Shown in pieces: positions 8,983 through 18,732 of a stretch of 64,000 nt of DNA. The DNA comes from Dethiosulfovibrio russensis (lineage in GTDB: Bacteria > Synergistota > Synergistia > Synergistales > Dethiosulfovibrionaceae): NCBI RefSeq assembly GCF_021568855.1, contig NZ_JAKGUG010000010.1:1-64000 (forward strand). Reading direction: 5' to 3'. A program made the translations under genes and the position numbers. Below the pieces are notes generated by a model, which saw only the letters and a program-made list of their open reading frames with translations, was not told the DNA's origin and searched no databases. The stretch's first letter is position 1; each line of letters opens with the position of its first letter.

Positions 8983-9035
8983 AGTATAGGGCGGCTGTGT
9001 AACGGACTTATGTATTTGAGGTAACGATAAGGTAA
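8983..9035 (-). promoter_or_regulatory. pstS promoter with Pho-box-like 11-bp repeats
   Basis: Reading the minus strand, TTACCT (9030-9035), TTACCT (9019-9024), ACATAA (9008-9013) and TTACAC (8997-9002) fall exactly 11 bases apart and end 8 bases before a TATACT -10 box (8983-8988). No normal -35 is present. Repeats of about 11 bp replacing the -35 box are the hallmark of PhoB/PhoP-activated promoters. The third unit is degenerate. A 6-bp hairpin (8952-8957 with 8965-8970) lies in the leader before the pstS ribosome site. Confidence 0.68.
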
Positions 9036-9127
9036 AAGAGATGGCCCTCGGCAGGGGTGAAGATACGAACTTGAACGGCATGAACTTACGGAAGAGTTTC
9101 GTTGCTTCTTTGGGTATCGAGGCCCTT

Positions 9128-9154
9128 TTGCATCGTGTTTCTTACCCCTATAAT
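9128..9154 (+). promoter_or_regulatory. possible promoter of the HD-GYP gene
   Basis: TTGCAT (9128-9133) and a perfect TATAAT (9149-9154) are separated by only 15 bases, 35 bases before the chosen TTG start. The -10 is convincing; the -35 and spacing are not. Confidence 0.45.
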
Positions 9155-9188
9155 TGAATGTAAAGTTATAAAAGAGGAGGTCGACCCC

Positions 9189-11213
9189 TTGGCCGAGGAC
9201 ATGCATTCTTCGCTGCTTCTTCAATCTCCCATACCGATATTGGTCCTGTCCAGAGAGCTGAAGGTCGTTCTGGCGAATCGGGCCTTCCTGGACATGTCCG
9301 GCTACGACGAGTCGGAGGTGCTTGGCGCCGTTCCTCCCTACCCCTGGTGGGGCCACGGAGAAGAGGATGTTCCTGTCCCGACCGTAGAGGATCAGAAGGT
9401 CCTTTACATGAAAGGCGTGTCCAGGCTGGAGAGACGATATGTGGGAAAAGGCGGCTCGTCCATATGGATCGAGCTCAGCGTTACCCCCATAACCGGGATC
9501 GACGGCATAAGATCTTACCTGTTGTCCATGGTTGACGTTACCGACAGAAGGGTATCGGACTCCGATATCAAGGACGGAGACGACCCTAGGCTGGAGGCCC
9601 TGGAGAGGGCCTACGCCGCACTTCAACAGGAGCTGGCGGAACGATCCGAGTGGGAGGAACGACTGGAGCTGGAGGTCGCCAGGAGAACCGAGGAGCTGGA
9701 GAAGAGCAAGAGCTTCTGGGAGGCTCTGTTTCAGGAGTCGCCGGAGGGGATCGCCTTTTTGGACGACCGGGACAGAATAATCCAGGTCAACGGGTCCTTC
9801 TGCCGTATGTTTCTGTGCGAAGCCGATTCGGTGCGGGGGACGGCCATAAACGACATAGTCGGAAAGGCTCCGGGAATACAGATAGACGCCGAGAGAATGA
9901 CCAGAAAGCTCTTCAGCGGTGAGGCCTTCGTGTACGATACATACCGAACCAGGACCGACGGTACCGTGGTGCCTGTGTCCATCCACGCATCTCCCTTTCG
10001 TTTCGGGAATAAGACCTTCGCCTACTGTGGTTACAGAGATATAACGGAGAGAAAACGGGACGAGGAGAGGCTAAGGTATCACTCTACCCTACAGAACCTG
10101 CTCTCCAGGGTATCCTATCGTTTCGTTTTTCCCTCGAACGATATAGACGGCGCTCTGAGACAGGCTCTCGAGGACTTCGGGTCCTTTTTCAGGGCGTCCC
10201 ACTGTAACCTAATACAGTTCGGTCCCGATGGAGAGGTCGTAAGGTCCATTTGGTGGCATGGAATTCCTATGGCTCCCGGTTGGGACCATTTTACGGAGAA
10301 CTTTTCGTCCCGAGATATCCCCTGGCTTTGGAATCGCCTCCACGAGGACGACGTCGTTATGATAGCGAACGAAGATGCCATTCCCGCCAGGGCCTGTATG
10401 GAGCGAAGGTTGTTCGATCTCCTGGGTGGAGGAGAGGTCTACGTTTATCCCCTTTTTATCCGTGGTGAGCTAAGCGGCATGATTTCTCTTATACGATCCG
10501 AAAGGGACGACTCCGGTTCGGACAAAACCACCGACTTCTATGTCTTCAGCAGCATAATATCCGCCGCCCTGGAGCGTCACGAAGGGGAACGGTCCATAAA
10601 GGCCAACTACGAAGTTCTCCATCGGACTTTCGAGAGCAGCATAAAGACCATGGGGGAGATGTTGGCCGTCAGGGATCCCTACACGGCCCGGCATCAGAGA
10701 AACGTGGCGGTGCTGTCCGACATGATCTCCGAAAGGCTGGGCATGGACGAAGAGAGAAGAAAGGGATTGAGGATAGCGGCTTTGGTCCACGATCTTGGAA
10801 AGATAAGGGTTCCGGCGGAGATACTGAACAAGCCGGGACAGCTTTCCGATCTGGAGTTCGAGATAATAAAGGAACATCCCCAGTTGGGGGAGGAGATCCT
10901 CTCTAACATCGAGTTCCCCTGGCCGGTGGCTACGATAGTTTCGCAGCATCACGAGAGGCTCGACGGTTCCGGATATCCCAGGCATCTCGGTGGCGGCGAG
11001 ATACTTCTCGAAGCCCGGATACTGGCCGTCGCCGACGTGGTTGAGGCCATGACCTCCCACCGTCCCTATCGGGCCGGACTGGGGCTGTCGGCGGCTCTGG
11101 ACGAGATAAGGCGGGGTCGCGGATCTCTCTACGACCCCGACGCGGTTGGAGCCTGTCTGGACGTTCTCGAGGGAAGATCCGATCTGGACGATCTCTTCGC
11201 GGATCAGATCTGA
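9189..11213 (+). CDS. PAS-PAS-GAF-HD-GYP cyclic-di-GMP phosphodiesterase
   Basis: About 674 residues, no membrane segment. PAS1 (about 12-130), a coiled coil (about 145-200), PAS2 (about 200-320), a GAF-like domain (about 330-460), then an HD-GYP domain with intact motifs: HDLGKIRVP near 533 and [11 protein letters not shown] near 586. HD-GYP proteins open cyclic di-GMP; here two PAS domains and a GAF domain would tune activity to a cytoplasmic signal. TTG at 9189-9191 is chosen because GAGGAGG lies 8 bases upstream; ATG at 9201 is the alternative, and the in-frame ATG at 9102 lies upstream of the -10 box. Divergent from pstS; its 3' end overlaps the YibE/F gene by 10 bases. Confidence 0.87.
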   Translation: MAEDMHSSLLLQSPIPILVLSRELKVVLANRAFLDMSGYDESEVLGAVPPYPWWGHGEEDVPVPTVEDQKVLYMKGVSRLERRYVGKGGSSIWIELSVTPITGIDGIRSYLLSMVDVTDRRVSDSDIKDGDDPRLEALERAYAALQQELAERSEWEERLELEVARRTEELEKSKSFWEALFQESPEGIAFLDDRDRIIQVNGSFCRMFLCEADSVRGTAINDIVGKAPGIQIDAERMTRKLFSGEAFVYDTYRTRTDGTVVPVSIHASPFRFGNKTFAYCGYRDITERKRDEERLRYHSTLQNLLSRVSYRFVFPSNDIDGALRQALEDFGSFFRASHCNLIQFGPDGEVVRSIWWHGIPMAPGWDHFTENFSSRDIPWLWNRLHEDDVVMIANEDAIPARACMERRLFDLLGGGEVYVYPLFIRGELSGMISLIRSERDDSGSDKTTDFYVFSSIISAALERHEGERSIKANYEVLHRTFESSIKTMGEMLAVRDPYTARHQRNVAVLSDMISERLGMDEERRKGLRIAALVHDLGKIRVPAEILNKPGQLSDLEFEIIKEHPQLGEEILSNIEFPWPVATIVSQHHERLDGSGYPRHLGGGEILLEARILAVADVVEAMTSHRPYRAGLGLSAALDEIRRGRGSLYDPDAVGACLDVLEGRSDLDDLFADQI

Positions 11214-12355
11214 TCCGTTCGGGACTGGACGAAGGCCCCTGTGAGGGCGGTCAGAGGGGCCACCGTGACCAGGCCGAAACTTCCCACCATCGTGTGGAGT
11301 ATCTCCGCCGCAACGTAGTTGACGTTCAATATGTTGGACATCGGTATTCCCTGGGCCATGAAAACCATCATCATCGTCAGGTATCCCCCCGAGTAGGCCA
11401 GCAGCAGGGTGGTGGTCATGGTTCCTATGACGGCTCTTCCCACCTTGAGCCCCGACTTGAAGAGCTTCCATCGGTCTATATCGGGCCTGTGCTCCTTGAC
11501 CTCCGCCACGGCGGCGGATATGTCCATCGCCAGGTCCATGACTGCCCCCGATGAGGCCAGGAAGATCCCGGCCAGAAAGATCCTCGTCAGGTCCAGATGG
11601 GGATAGCCGGAATAAAGCAGCATCTCCGAGAAGGGCCTCACAGCTCCGTGGATCCCGAAGGGTCCGGAAAAGACTTCCGCCAGAATACAGGTGAGCCCCA
11701 GTCCCGCCATGGCGCCGATCCAGGCGGTGGCCCCTCTGCGGTCGAAGCCGGCCACCAGAAATACTATGGCGAATGTCAGTGCCGATACCACCCCGAAGGC
11801 CACGAAAACCGGGTCCCATCCCTTGAGGAACAGGGGAATCATGACCTTCCAGATCATGAGGGCCGAGAAGAGGAAGGACACCATGGCCTTCACTCCGGTG
11901 AAACCTCCCACCACCGCCAGAGTGGCCGCGAATAGCAGCAGCAGCAGTGCCTCCACTCCCAGCCTGTATTTCCCCGAAGCGTGTACGCCTACGATCTCGT
12001 CGTCGACGGTGGTGACGTCCAGAAGCACCCTGTCCCCCGGGGCGTAGAAGCTGTCCAGCTCGAGCATGCCGCTCAGTACGTTGCTTCCCTCCACGGTCCG
12101 GTCCTCGAAGGGGCCTTCCTCTATCTTCACTGTCAGTCCCTGGTCTCCGGTCTTGATTATGCCGCACTGCACCACCGTGGAGTTGTCGACGGCGATCACC
12201 CTGCCCTTGTGGTGTCCCACGTTTCCGTCCAGCTTGTCCTCGAAGCCGGTGGGCATAGTCCAGAGGGCTGCACACATAAGCGATACCATTGCGGTGAAGG
12301 CCAGGTCTTTCGCCGATGTGCCGTCCAGAAACCACCGGTAGAAATGTCTCAGCAT
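11204..12355 (-). CDS. YibE/F family membrane protein
   Basis: 383 residues. One N-terminal membrane anchor, an extracytoplasmic beta-rich segment (about 40-125: [12 protein letters not shown]..., [13 protein letters not shown]) and then seven or so membrane helices, the layout of the YibE/F family (known from firmicutes, function unsettled). GAGGAG precedes the ATG. It follows phoA on the same strand after a terminator-like hairpin and could be cotranscribed by read-through. The family has no agreed substrate. Confidence 0.8.
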   Translation of the reverse strand: MLRHFYRWFLDGTSAKDLAFTAMVSLMCAALWTMPTGFEDKLDGNVGHHKGRVIAVDNSTVVQCGIIKTGDQGLTVKIEEGPFEDRTVEGSNVLSGMLELDSFYAPGDRVLLDVTTVDDEIVGVHASGKYRLGVEALLLLLFAATLAVVGGFTGVKAMVSFLFSALMIWKVMIPLFLKGWDPVFVAFGVVSALTFAIVFLVAGFDRRGATAWIGAMAGLGLTCILAEVFSGPFGIHGAVRPFSEMLLYSGYPHLDLTRIFLAGIFLASSGAVMDLAMDISAAVAEVKEHRPDIDRWKLFKSGLKVGRAVIGTMTTTLLLAYSGGYLTMMMVFMAQGIPMSNILNVNYVAAEILHTMVGSFGLVTVAPLTALTGAFVQSRTDQI

Positions 12356-12392
12356 GTTGTTTGCTCCTCTCGTGTTTTCTCCATAAGTAAAG

Positions 12393-12423
12393 GGAGGGAC
12401 GAGCCATTCAGGCTCGTCCCTCC
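12393..12423 (-). terminator. terminator after phoA
   Basis: A perfect 13-bp GC-rich stem (12393-12405 with 12411-12423) and a 5-base loop lie 26 bases past the phoA stop. The minus-strand tail (CCCTTTACTT) has few Ts, so read-through into the YibE/F gene is likely. Confidence 0.55.
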
Positions 12424-12448
12424 TCGTTCAGGGGGGAAGAAAAGGGGC

Positions 12449-13900
12449 TTAGAGGCCCATGGCGGATGTCATCTTGTGGAACACGTCGGTGTTGTCGTAG
12501 TAACCGTTGAAGGTCTCCTGTCCGATTCCGACGGCGCTTACAGGAACCGGTACTCCTGTGTGGGCGTAGCTGGTCCAAGCCAGACCGGCCCTGCGGTTGA
12601 GAAGATGGGTCAGGGCTATGGAGAAGGGCTCGTAGCCTCCGTAGAGGAGGTAGGTCTCCTGGTCCTCGGACCTCTTCTTGGATCCCTTCATGCTCTCGGC
12701 GAAGGCCTGCTTGAGGGATGCCAGTTCCGAGCCGGTTACGGCGTCCTGTCCCTTCAGGCTGAGGCCGAAGGCCTTTTCCACCTGGGGGAAGAAGGCCTCC
12801 AGAGATCCCTTGCCTTCGGTGGATTTTCTATAGTCGGCCAGGACGAGGTCGAACGCCTCGTAGGACATCTTCTGTCCGTCCAGCTTGCCGAAGAAGGTGT
12901 CGTACTTGGTTCCTGCGAAACCTATGGTGAGACCTCCGGTCTCGTGGTCTCCGGTCACCACCACCAGGGTTTCCTCGGGGTGATCGTTGTAGAAGTCGAG
13001 GGCTACCTTGACCGCTTCGTCGAAGGCTATGGTGTCGCCTATGGAGGAGACCGCGTCGTTGGCGTGGCAGGCCCAGTCTATCTTGCCGCCCTCGACCATC
13101 ATGAAGAAGCCTTCGGGATTGTCCAGGAGCTCTATGCCCTTGGCGGTGAAGTCGGCCAGGGAGATGGACCGGTCCGTCTCGTCCACGGCGTAGGGCATGG
13201 CCTTGCCGGACCACAACACGGGGTTGATCGCCACGATCTTTCCGTCCTCTTTGGAAAGTTTCCGGAAGTCCTCGGTTGTCTCGGTTACCCTGTAGCCCGC
13301 CTTCTCTATGATTCCCATGACGTCGGGCTGATCTCCCTTGGGGCCCTTGGGTTTCTTGAAACCGCCTCCGGCGAAGTACTCGAAGCCGCTTTCGGGAAGC
13401 TGACAGGCCAGATCGTAGTAGTCGTTGCGGGACTCGTTGTGTGAATAGAAACAGGCGGGGGTGGCGTGTTCTATGGACACGGACGACACTATTCCGACCT
13501 TCATACCCCTCTTATGGGCCATCTCTGCGATGGTCTCGTGGGACTCCGTGCCGGTGGGGTTCATGGCTATGACCCCCGATTTGGTCTTGTTCCCCGTGGC
13601 CAGAGCCGTCCCTGCCGCCGCCGAGTCGGTTATGATCGAGTTGGTCGAGTAGGTGGTGCAGAACCCCTGGGCGGGAAGGGTGCTCATGGCCAGCTTGATT
13701 ATTCCCGGTCTGGCGTCCTTCCCGGCCATGGAGGCCAGGTATATCTCCGCCGCGTTTCTCTGGGGCATGGCCATGCCGTCGCCTATCATCAAAAAGACGT
13801 ACTTTGCCCTATCGGCCCAGGCTCCTCCCGCCAGGACCGTCACCATGACCGTCGCAAGGACGAACTTAGCTAAAAAGCGTCTCCCTCTCGTAAATATCAC
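12449..13900 (-). CDS. phoA: secreted alkaline phosphatase
   Basis: 483-residue exported phosphomonoesterase of the alkaline phosphatase superfamily. Signal peptide to about residue 29 (GGAWA). Metal ligand Asp41 in MIGDGM, nucleophile Ser93 in TDSAAAGTALATGNKT, and the zinc-binding motifs EGGKIDWACHAND, VVVTGDHETGG and, near the C-terminus, YAHTGVPVPV. The start is GTG at 13898-13900 with AGAGGTG upstream. It releases phosphate from organic esters outside the cytoplasm, feeding the Pst importer. It sits directly behind the zinc importer operon; the enzyme needs zinc, which makes the neighbourhood sensible. An intrinsic terminator lies in its leader. Confidence 0.9.
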   Translation of the reverse strand: MIFTRGRRFLAKFVLATVMVTVLAGGAWADRAKYVFLMIGDGMAMPQRNAAEIYLASMAGKDARPGIIKLAMSTLPAQGFCTTYSTNSIITDSAAAGTALATGNKTKSGVIAMNPTGTESHETIAEMAHKRGMKVGIVSSVSIEHATPACFYSHNESRNDYYDLACQLPESGFEYFAGGGFKKPKGPKGDQPDVMGIIEKAGYRVTETTEDFRKLSKEDGKIVAINPVLWSGKAMPYAVDETDRSISLADFTAKGIELLDNPEGFFMMVEGGKIDWACHANDAVSSIGDTIAFDEAVKVALDFYNDHPEETLVVVTGDHETGGLTIGFAGTKYDTFFGKLDGQKMSYEAFDLVLADYRKSTEGKGSLEAFFPQVEKAFGLSLKGQDAVTGSELASLKQAFAESMKGSKKRSEDQETYLLYGGYEPFSIALTHLLNRRAGLAWTSYAHTGVPVPVSAVGIGQETFNGYYDNTDVFHKMTSAMGL

Positions 13901-13915
13901 CGCGAATCACCTCTG

Positions 13916-13956
13916 AAAAAGAATGGGAACGGCCTCCTAGGAGGTCGTCCCCATTC
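13916..13956 (-). terminator. intrinsic terminator between znuB and phoA
   Basis: On the minus strand a 16-bp stem with one mismatch and a 4-base loop (13921-13956) is followed by five Ts (13916-13920). It starts about 30 bases past the znuB stop and ends only about 15 bases before the phoA start, directly against the phoA ribosome site. There is no room for a promoter after it, so every phoA transcript must pass through it. Confidence 0.75.
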
Positions 13957-13985
13957 TGTTCTCTCGACGTAACGACAGAGTTCCC

Positions 13986-14786
13986 TCAGCGTAACGATTT
14001 CATTCCATATGCCGCAAGGCAGCTCAGAGCGGCTATGAGGACTATGGCGGCCCCGGCGGTGACGTCGAACCGCACGGACAACCACAGTCCGGCCATGCAG
14101 AAAGTTCCCGCCGCCAGGGTGGATCGGATCATCATCGACGCCAGTGACCGGGAGCCCTTCTCGGTCAGAGCGGAGGGTATGGTGAAAAGGGCTATGACCA
14201 GTATCAGACCGACCACCCTTATAACCGCCACCACCGCCAGGGAGGTCAGGACCGTCAGGATCCAGTCCAGCTTGCCGACCGGGATGCCTCTGGTGGCGGC
14301 GTAGGTCTCGTCGAAGAGAAAGGCCTCGATGGAGGAATAGCGAAAGATCGTCAGTCCGATAGACGCCAGGGCCAGGCAGGCCATAACAGCCAGGTCCGAG
14401 GAGGACACGGTCAATATGCTGCCGAAGAGGTAGCTGGTCAGCTCGGTTCCGTATCCCGGGGTCAGGTCTGTGAAGATTATCCCCACCGCCATTCCCACCG
14501 CCCAGAGGATCCCCATGATCGAGTCGGATCTGTCCGGGGCCTTCCTGTTCAAATAGGTGGCGATTCCGGCCAGTATCAGGGCGGCGCCGTAGACCCCCGC
14601 CCTTGGTGGCCATCCCATGAACCAGGCCAGGCCGAGTCCGCCGTATGCGCCGTGGGCCACCCCTCCGGTGGTCATCACCGAACGCCTAATGACTGTGATG
14701 GGTCCCAGTATTCCCGATATAAGGCTGGCCAGGACCGCCGCCGCCAGGGCGTTTCTCATAAACTCGTATTGCAGAAGATCAACCAT
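13986..14786 (-). CDS. znuB: zinc-type ABC importer permease (ABC-3 family)
   Basis: 266-residue inner-membrane permease with about eight segments and the metal ABC-3 family signatures (GPITVIRRSVMTTGGVAHGAYGG, VGLILVIALFTIPSAL). It moves divalent metal, probably zinc, delivered by the binding protein encoded two genes upstream. Its start overlaps the ATPase gene by 8 bases. Manganese or iron cannot be excluded from the permease alone; the histidine-rich binding protein favours zinc. Confidence 0.85.
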   Translation of the reverse strand: MVDLLQYEFMRNALAAAVLASLISGILGPITVIRRSVMTTGGVAHGAYGGLGLAWFMGWPPRAGVYGAALILAGIATYLNRKAPDRSDSIMGILWAVGMAVGIIFTDLTPGYGTELTSYLFGSILTVSSSDLAVMACLALASIGLTIFRYSSIEAFLFDETYAATRGIPVGKLDWILTVLTSLAVVAVIRVVGLILVIALFTIPSALTEKGSRSLASMMIRSTLAAGTFCMAGLWLSVRFDVTAGAAIVLIAALSCLAAYGMKSLR

Positions 14787-15513
14787 GGCGATGCTCTTCC
14801 AGCACTCTGTGGGGAAGGCCGTGCCCTATTATCTCCACCGGACAGGAACAGCTGGCCTTGAAAAATAGCTCCTCGGTCAGCTCCCCTCCGTCGTGGTAGT
14901 AGATGCTTCGGTCCACGCAGGCCACCGCGGAGGCGCAGGCGGGAATTATCGAGTAGTCGTGGCTTACCACTACGACCGTTCGTCCCTCTGCCACGTCGTT
15001 GAGGCTGTCGAAGATGGATTTTCTGGCGTCAGGATCGACGCTGGCAAGAGGTTCGTCCAAAAGCAGCAGCTTGGGCTCGCTGGCCAGTGCTCTGGCTATG
15101 AGGGTTCTCTGTCTCTGCCCCTGGGACAGGGACCCTACCGGTCTGTCCGAAAGGGGCACCAGGTCCATGGCTTCCATGGCCCGGTCGACCGAGTCGTTTC
15201 CTCCGGATCGGGCTCCCAGTCTGCCCATGGAGACCACCCTTCTTACCGTTACAGGCATGGAAAGGCCCTTCTCCACGTCCTGAGGGACGTAGCCCACCTC
15301 GGAGGTTCTGCCCGGAGGTTTGCCCAATACGTCGATTCTACCCTCCGACGGGGAGAGAAGCCCGAGCATAAGCCGGAGGAGGGTGGACTTGCCTCCTCCG
15401 TTGGGGCCGATCACCACCAGAAACTCCCCGGCTGGTACGGAGAAGGAGGCCCGATCGAAGATCGGGGCTCCCTCGTATCCGAACGAGACTCGGTCGAACT
15501 CTACGGAGTTCAC
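14779..15513 (-). CDS. znuC: zinc-type ABC importer ATPase
   Basis: 244-residue ABC ATPase with Walker A GPNGGGKST (about 37-45), signature LSQGQRQR, Walker B LLLLDEPLASVDP and H loop VVSHDYS. The C-terminal tail contains CSCPVEIIGHG, with two cysteines and a histidine. The GTG start (15511-15513) overlaps the stop of the binding-protein gene as GTGA. Middle gene of znuA-znuC-znuB. Confidence 0.88.
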   Translation of the reverse strand: MNSVEFDRVSFGYEGAPIFDRASFSVPAGEFLVVIGPNGGGKSTLLRLMLGLLSPSEGRIDVLGKPPGRTSEVGYVPQDVEKGLSMPVTVRRVVSMGRLGARSGGNDSVDRAMEAMDLVPLSDRPVGSLSQGQRQRTLIARALASEPKLLLLDEPLASVDPDARKSIFDSLNDVAEGRTVVVVSHDYSIIPACASAVACVDRSIYYHDGGELTEELFFKASCSCPVEIIGHGLPHRVLEEHRHG

Positions 15514-16373
15514 CGCAGGGCCTTCCTGAGAGCCTTGGCGACCTTGCGGAGGTTGAAGTCCCAGTCTTCCGCAAGGGGGTCCATAGGGGCGACCTGCCCT
15601 CCGATAGTCTCTGCCAGAGTCTTGGCCGCGGCGGTGGAGAACTGAGGCTGTACGAATATAGTGTCTATTTTCTCATCCTTAGCCAGCTCTACCAGTCGTC
15701 CCAGTTCCGCCGGCTTGGGCTCCTTGCCCTCCAGCTCCACCGCTCTCTGTCTGAGTCCGTAGGCCCTGGCGAAGTAACCCCAAGACGGGTGGAACACCAT
15801 GAAGGACCTCCCCTTCAGGGGGGCGAGTTCCTGGGCCAGGTGGCGGTCCAGATCCGCCAGCTCTGCGGCGAACTTTATGTAGTTGCTCATATAGACGTCG
15901 CTTCGAGGGGGGTCCGCCTCGGCCATGGCCATGGCGATGGATCTGACCTGGAGCATTACCTCCGGCGGGGAGAGCCATATGTGGGGGTCCAGGGCTCCGT
16001 GGCCGTGATCGTCGTGGTGGTCGGCTCCCTCTATGGGGTAGAGCTTGATTCCCTGGTAGGTGGGGACCTCCTCGAGATCCGGCAGGGCCGCCAGCAGCCT
16101 GTCCTTCTGGGCTCTCTCGAAGGGAACACCGATCGTGAACCAGAGTGAACAGCTGGACAGCTCGGCCATCTGGGAGGGCTTGGGCTCGTAGGTTGCAGGG
16201 CTTGCCCCTTTGGGAACCACGGTGGTCACGTCCACGTAGCTTCCCCCGATCTTCTCGACGAAGAATTTCTGAGGCAGTATGCTCACCGCCACGTGCAGAT
16301 TAGGACTTGCCAAGGCCGCTCCGGCGGTCAGACATAGGATCGCCGTCAGGGACCATAGAAAAAATTTTCTCAT
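15510..16373 (-). CDS. znuA: zinc-binding periplasmic protein ZnuA-like
   Basis: 287-residue cluster A-I metal-binding protein. Signal peptide to about residue 22 (AGAALA); no lipobox cysteine. A histidine-rich loop (DHHDDHGHGALDPHIWLSP, about 116-134) between the first metal ligand region and the DPHIW motif is typical of zinc-specific ZnuA proteins; further ligands are in FHPSWGYFARAYG and the C-terminal DPL. The start follows AAAGGAGAG. No zinc-repressor operator could be recognised in the short leader. Confidence 0.9.
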   Translation of the reverse strand: MRKFFLWSLTAILCLTAGAALASPNLHVAVSILPQKFFVEKIGGSYVDVTTVVPKGASPATYEPKPSQMAELSSCSLWFTIGVPFERAQKDRLLAALPDLEEVPTYQGIKLYPIEGADHHDDHGHGALDPHIWLSPPEVMLQVRSIAMAMAEADPPRSDVYMSNYIKFAAELADLDRHLAQELAPLKGRSFMVFHPSWGYFARAYGLRQRAVELEGKEPKPAELGRLVELAKDEKIDTIFVQPQFSTAAAKTLAETIGGQVAPMDPLAEDWDFNLRKVAKALRKALR

Positions 16374-16410
16374 AGGTTGTATCTCTCCTTTCCCGATGGT
16401 GCAGCCTTTA

Positions 16411-16439
16411 AGTATAAGAAGGTGCTAACTTTTTTGCAA
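16411..16439 (-). promoter_or_regulatory. znuACB promoter
   Basis: On the minus strand TTGCAA (16434-16439), a 17-base spacer and TATACT (16411-16416) lie about 40 bases before the znuA start. The -35 region falls inside the last codons of the chemoreceptor gene, so the zinc operon can fire on its own even though the gene upstream runs the same way. Confidence 0.68.
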
Positions 16440-18164
16440 GTCCTTTCCGAACCAGCGGCGTTCCAGTTCGTCTCGCTTTTCCTTTACCACTTTGGCTATA
16501 AGGTCATACAGATCCGAGGAGGTCGTCAGAGGCATGACCACCCCGTAGTTTTCCCGGTCCATCTGGGATCCCACCATGACGAGAGATGGGTCGTTAGATC
16601 CGTATTGGAGGAAGACCGGCGTCTCGACTATGGCGCCGTCGGCCTCGCCTGCTTTCACCGCCTGGAAGATGTCGTCCCAATTGTCCTTCTCGATGATTCT
16701 GCCGTCGGGGAATAGTTCCCGGGCCAGGTCGGATCCGGTGAGTCCTCCGTGAACCGCCAGGGTCTTGCCCCTGAGGTCTCTCAGATGGGTCAGTTCTCTG
16801 TCAGAGGTGGATACGGCGCACTGGCCGCTGGCGAAGGAAAGGGGCGAGAACAGGACCTTTTCGCCTCTTTCTACCGTCTTGGTCACGGCGGATGCCATGA
16901 TGTGGACGGCCTTTCCCCAGAGGCCTCGGTTCAGTATCCCCGACCTGGTTCCGGCCTCGCCGTTTCCCTGGGGAACCGGCACTATCTCCAGTGGTACGCC
17001 TATCCTCTCCGCTATTGCGCGGGACAGATCGACGTCGAATCCCTTAGGGCTGCCGTGCAGGTCGAAGTGGAACAGGCCGTAGTCGGTGTCCAGCATGGCC
17101 ACCTTGAGCCTTCCGTCGTCCAATATCGATCTCACCGAAGGATATCCATCTAGGGAGAGTTCCTCTCTCTCCAGGTCTCGGGCGATGGGGCTCAGCTCCG
17201 TGGTCCTCTTCTCCAGGCACCTCATTATGACCCGTTGTTCTCCTATGGCGGCGGCGAGAGACTCGACCCTGACCGATTCCTGGGTCACTACCGATGCGGT
17301 TTCCTGGAGGGACGCCACGAAGTTCTCAACTCCTTCGGCTTGGTCGTTCACGTTGGAGGACGCGGTTTCCAGGCTGTTTTGCACCTTAACCAGATCGTCC
17401 AGCATGGACTCCAGGTTGAGTCTGCTCTCTCTGGCCTGTTTTCCAGCCTCCGACACGGATCGATCCGCCTCGGAGATCCTTTCCTGTCCCCTTTGGGCCA
17501 GTTCCTCTATGGAGTGGGCCAGATCGCCGATCTGCTTGGCAGCCAGGGAGGATTCCTCCGCCAGCTTTCTAACTTCCTCGGCTACGACGGCGAAGCCTCT
17601 TCCGTGTTCTCCCGCCCTGGCGGCCTCTATGGCGGCGTTGAGGGCCAACAGGTTGGTCTGGGTGGCGACCCCTGCTATGACGTTTACGAAACGGCCTATG
17701 TCTCCGCTGACGGAGACCATCTTCTCTATAGCCTCGCCCAGCGCCCTGGCGGTCGTATCGACCCTTTCGTTGGCCTTCTCCGTGTCGACGGCGAGATCCC
17801 TGTTCTTCTCCGCCTTCTCCCTTACGGAGGCGCCTCCTTGGGCTATCTCCTTCAGTATCTCGGCGGAGCCGTGATGCAGTTCGCCTATTTTCGTTACCTC
17901 TTCGCTAAGTCGTCCCGTTATGCGGTCCAGCTCGCAGAGGGACTCGGCTATTCCGTCGGCGTGTTCTCCCACTTTGTCCATGGAACCGCTGCCGTCGGAG
18001 ACCAGGGCCTCCAGGTCCTCCGAGAGGCCCTGAGCTCTTATGGAGAGGGATAGCCTCTCTATGGATCGGTCGTCTTCGGCGGGGCTGTGTGCCGTCTCGA
18101 TCGATGGGCGTCTTGCCTCCGATTTTCCGAAGAGACTTAGCGGCATGAGTCCTCCTCTTTTCAT
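16425..18164 (-). CDS. soluble chemoreceptor fused to a solute-binding domain
   Basis: 579 residues with no membrane segment and no signal peptide. The N-terminal two thirds (about 30-320) is a methyl-accepting chemotaxis signalling coiled coil with the conserved hairpin tip [41 protein letters not shown] cut here to its key part at 165-205. The C-terminal third (about 352-575) is a complete family 3 solute-binding fold ([45 protein letters not shown]-like region, [13 protein letters not shown]), normally a periplasmic amino-acid-binding domain. The ATG at 18162-18164 has an ideal AAGGAGG site and overlaps the mgsA stop as ATGA. It should sense a cytoplasmic amino acid or similar solute and talk to CheA/CheW, which are not in this window. 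Confidence 0.86.
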   Translation of the reverse strand: MKRGGLMPLSLFGKSEARRPSIETAHSPAEDDRSIERLSLSIRAQGLSEDLEALVSDGSGSMDKVGEHADGIAESLCELDRITGRLSEEVTKIGELHHGSAEILKEIAQGGASVREKAEKNRDLAVDTEKANERVDTTARALGEAIEKMVSVSGDIGRFVNVIAGVATQTNLLALNAAIEAARAGEHGRGFAVVAEEVRKLAEESSLAAKQIGDLAHSIEELAQRGQERISEADRSVSEAGKQARESRLNLESMLDDLVKVQNSLETASSNVNDQAEGVENFVASLQETASVVTQESVRVESLAAAIGEQRVIMRCLEKRTTELSPIARDLEREELSLDGYPSVRSILDDGRLKVAMLDTDYGLFHFDLHGSPKGFDVDLSRAIAERIGVPLEIVPVPQGNGEAGTRSGILNRGLWGKAVHIMASAVTKTVERGEKVLFSPLSFASGQCAVSTSDRELTHLRDLRGKTLAVHGGLTGSDLARELFPDGRIIEKDNWDDIFQAVKAGEADGAIVETPVFLQYGSNDPSLVMVGSQMDRENYGVVMPLTTSSDLYDLIAKVVKEKRDELERRWFGKDLQKS

Positions 18165-18634
18165 CGTTCTTCCTCCTTCAGGTATTCCTCTATGACAGCC
18201 TCGTTTCTCGCCTGCTGATGGGCGTCGAAATCCCTGTGTTCGTTGTCGTATGGCAGGGATATCAGAGGCGAGGAGAATAGGAAGTCCGCCGAGGCCATGT
18301 TGCAGGCCATGGGGATGTTGTATAAGGTCGCTATGCGCAGCAGTGCCTTTATGTCCGAATCGTGGGCCTGGGTGTTGAGCGGGTCCCACAGAAAAACGAT
18401 GGCGTCCAGCCTCTCGCAGGCTATTCTGGCTCCGAGCTGCTGATCTCCTCCGAGAGGTCCCGATTTCAGCTTGTCTATCGGAAGACCCAACGCCGCCTCC
18501 AGAAGGGCTCCGGTCGTTCCGGTGGAGCATAGCCGATGAGCCGCCAGCTGCTCCCTGTGTCTTTTAGCCCATCGTATCAGGTCCTTTTTCCTGCTGTCGT
18601 GGGCCACTAGGGCGAGTTTCTTGACTGCTTCCAA
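18161..18634 (-). CDS. mgsA: methylglyoxal synthase
   Basis: 157-residue cytoplasmic enzyme converting dihydroxyacetone phosphate to methylglyoxal and phosphate. Visible family motifs: [11 protein letters not shown] (about 9-19), the phosphate-binding [14 protein letters not shown] with catalytic Asp64, and [18 protein letters not shown] containing the conserved histidine 91. Length matches the family. The start is TTG (18632-18634) with AGGAGGGG upstream. The enzyme relieves phosphate shortage by freeing phosphate from triose phosphates, which fits its nearness to the phosphate genes. It is coupled to the chemoreceptor gene by ATGA overlap. Confidence 0.93.
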   Translation of the reverse strand: MEAVKKLALVAHDSRKKDLIRWAKRHREQLAAHRLCSTGTTGALLEAALGLPIDKLKSGPLGGDQQLGARIACERLDAIVFLWDPLNTQAHDSDIKALLRIATLYNIPMACNMASADFLFSSPLISLPYDNEHRDFDAHQQARNEAVIEEYLKEEER

Positions 18635-18732
18635 GGGTATCCCCTCCTATATAGGTGATATTCCATCGATATTGTACCTCCATGAGGTTATAATCGTGAA
18701 GATTGGTGCTTAAGTCGGGAGGTGTTTTTTTC

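Noticed and set aside
16374-16440. A zinc-repressor operator before znuA
   Set aside because: Only a normal promoter could be read; no palindrome of the expected type is visible.
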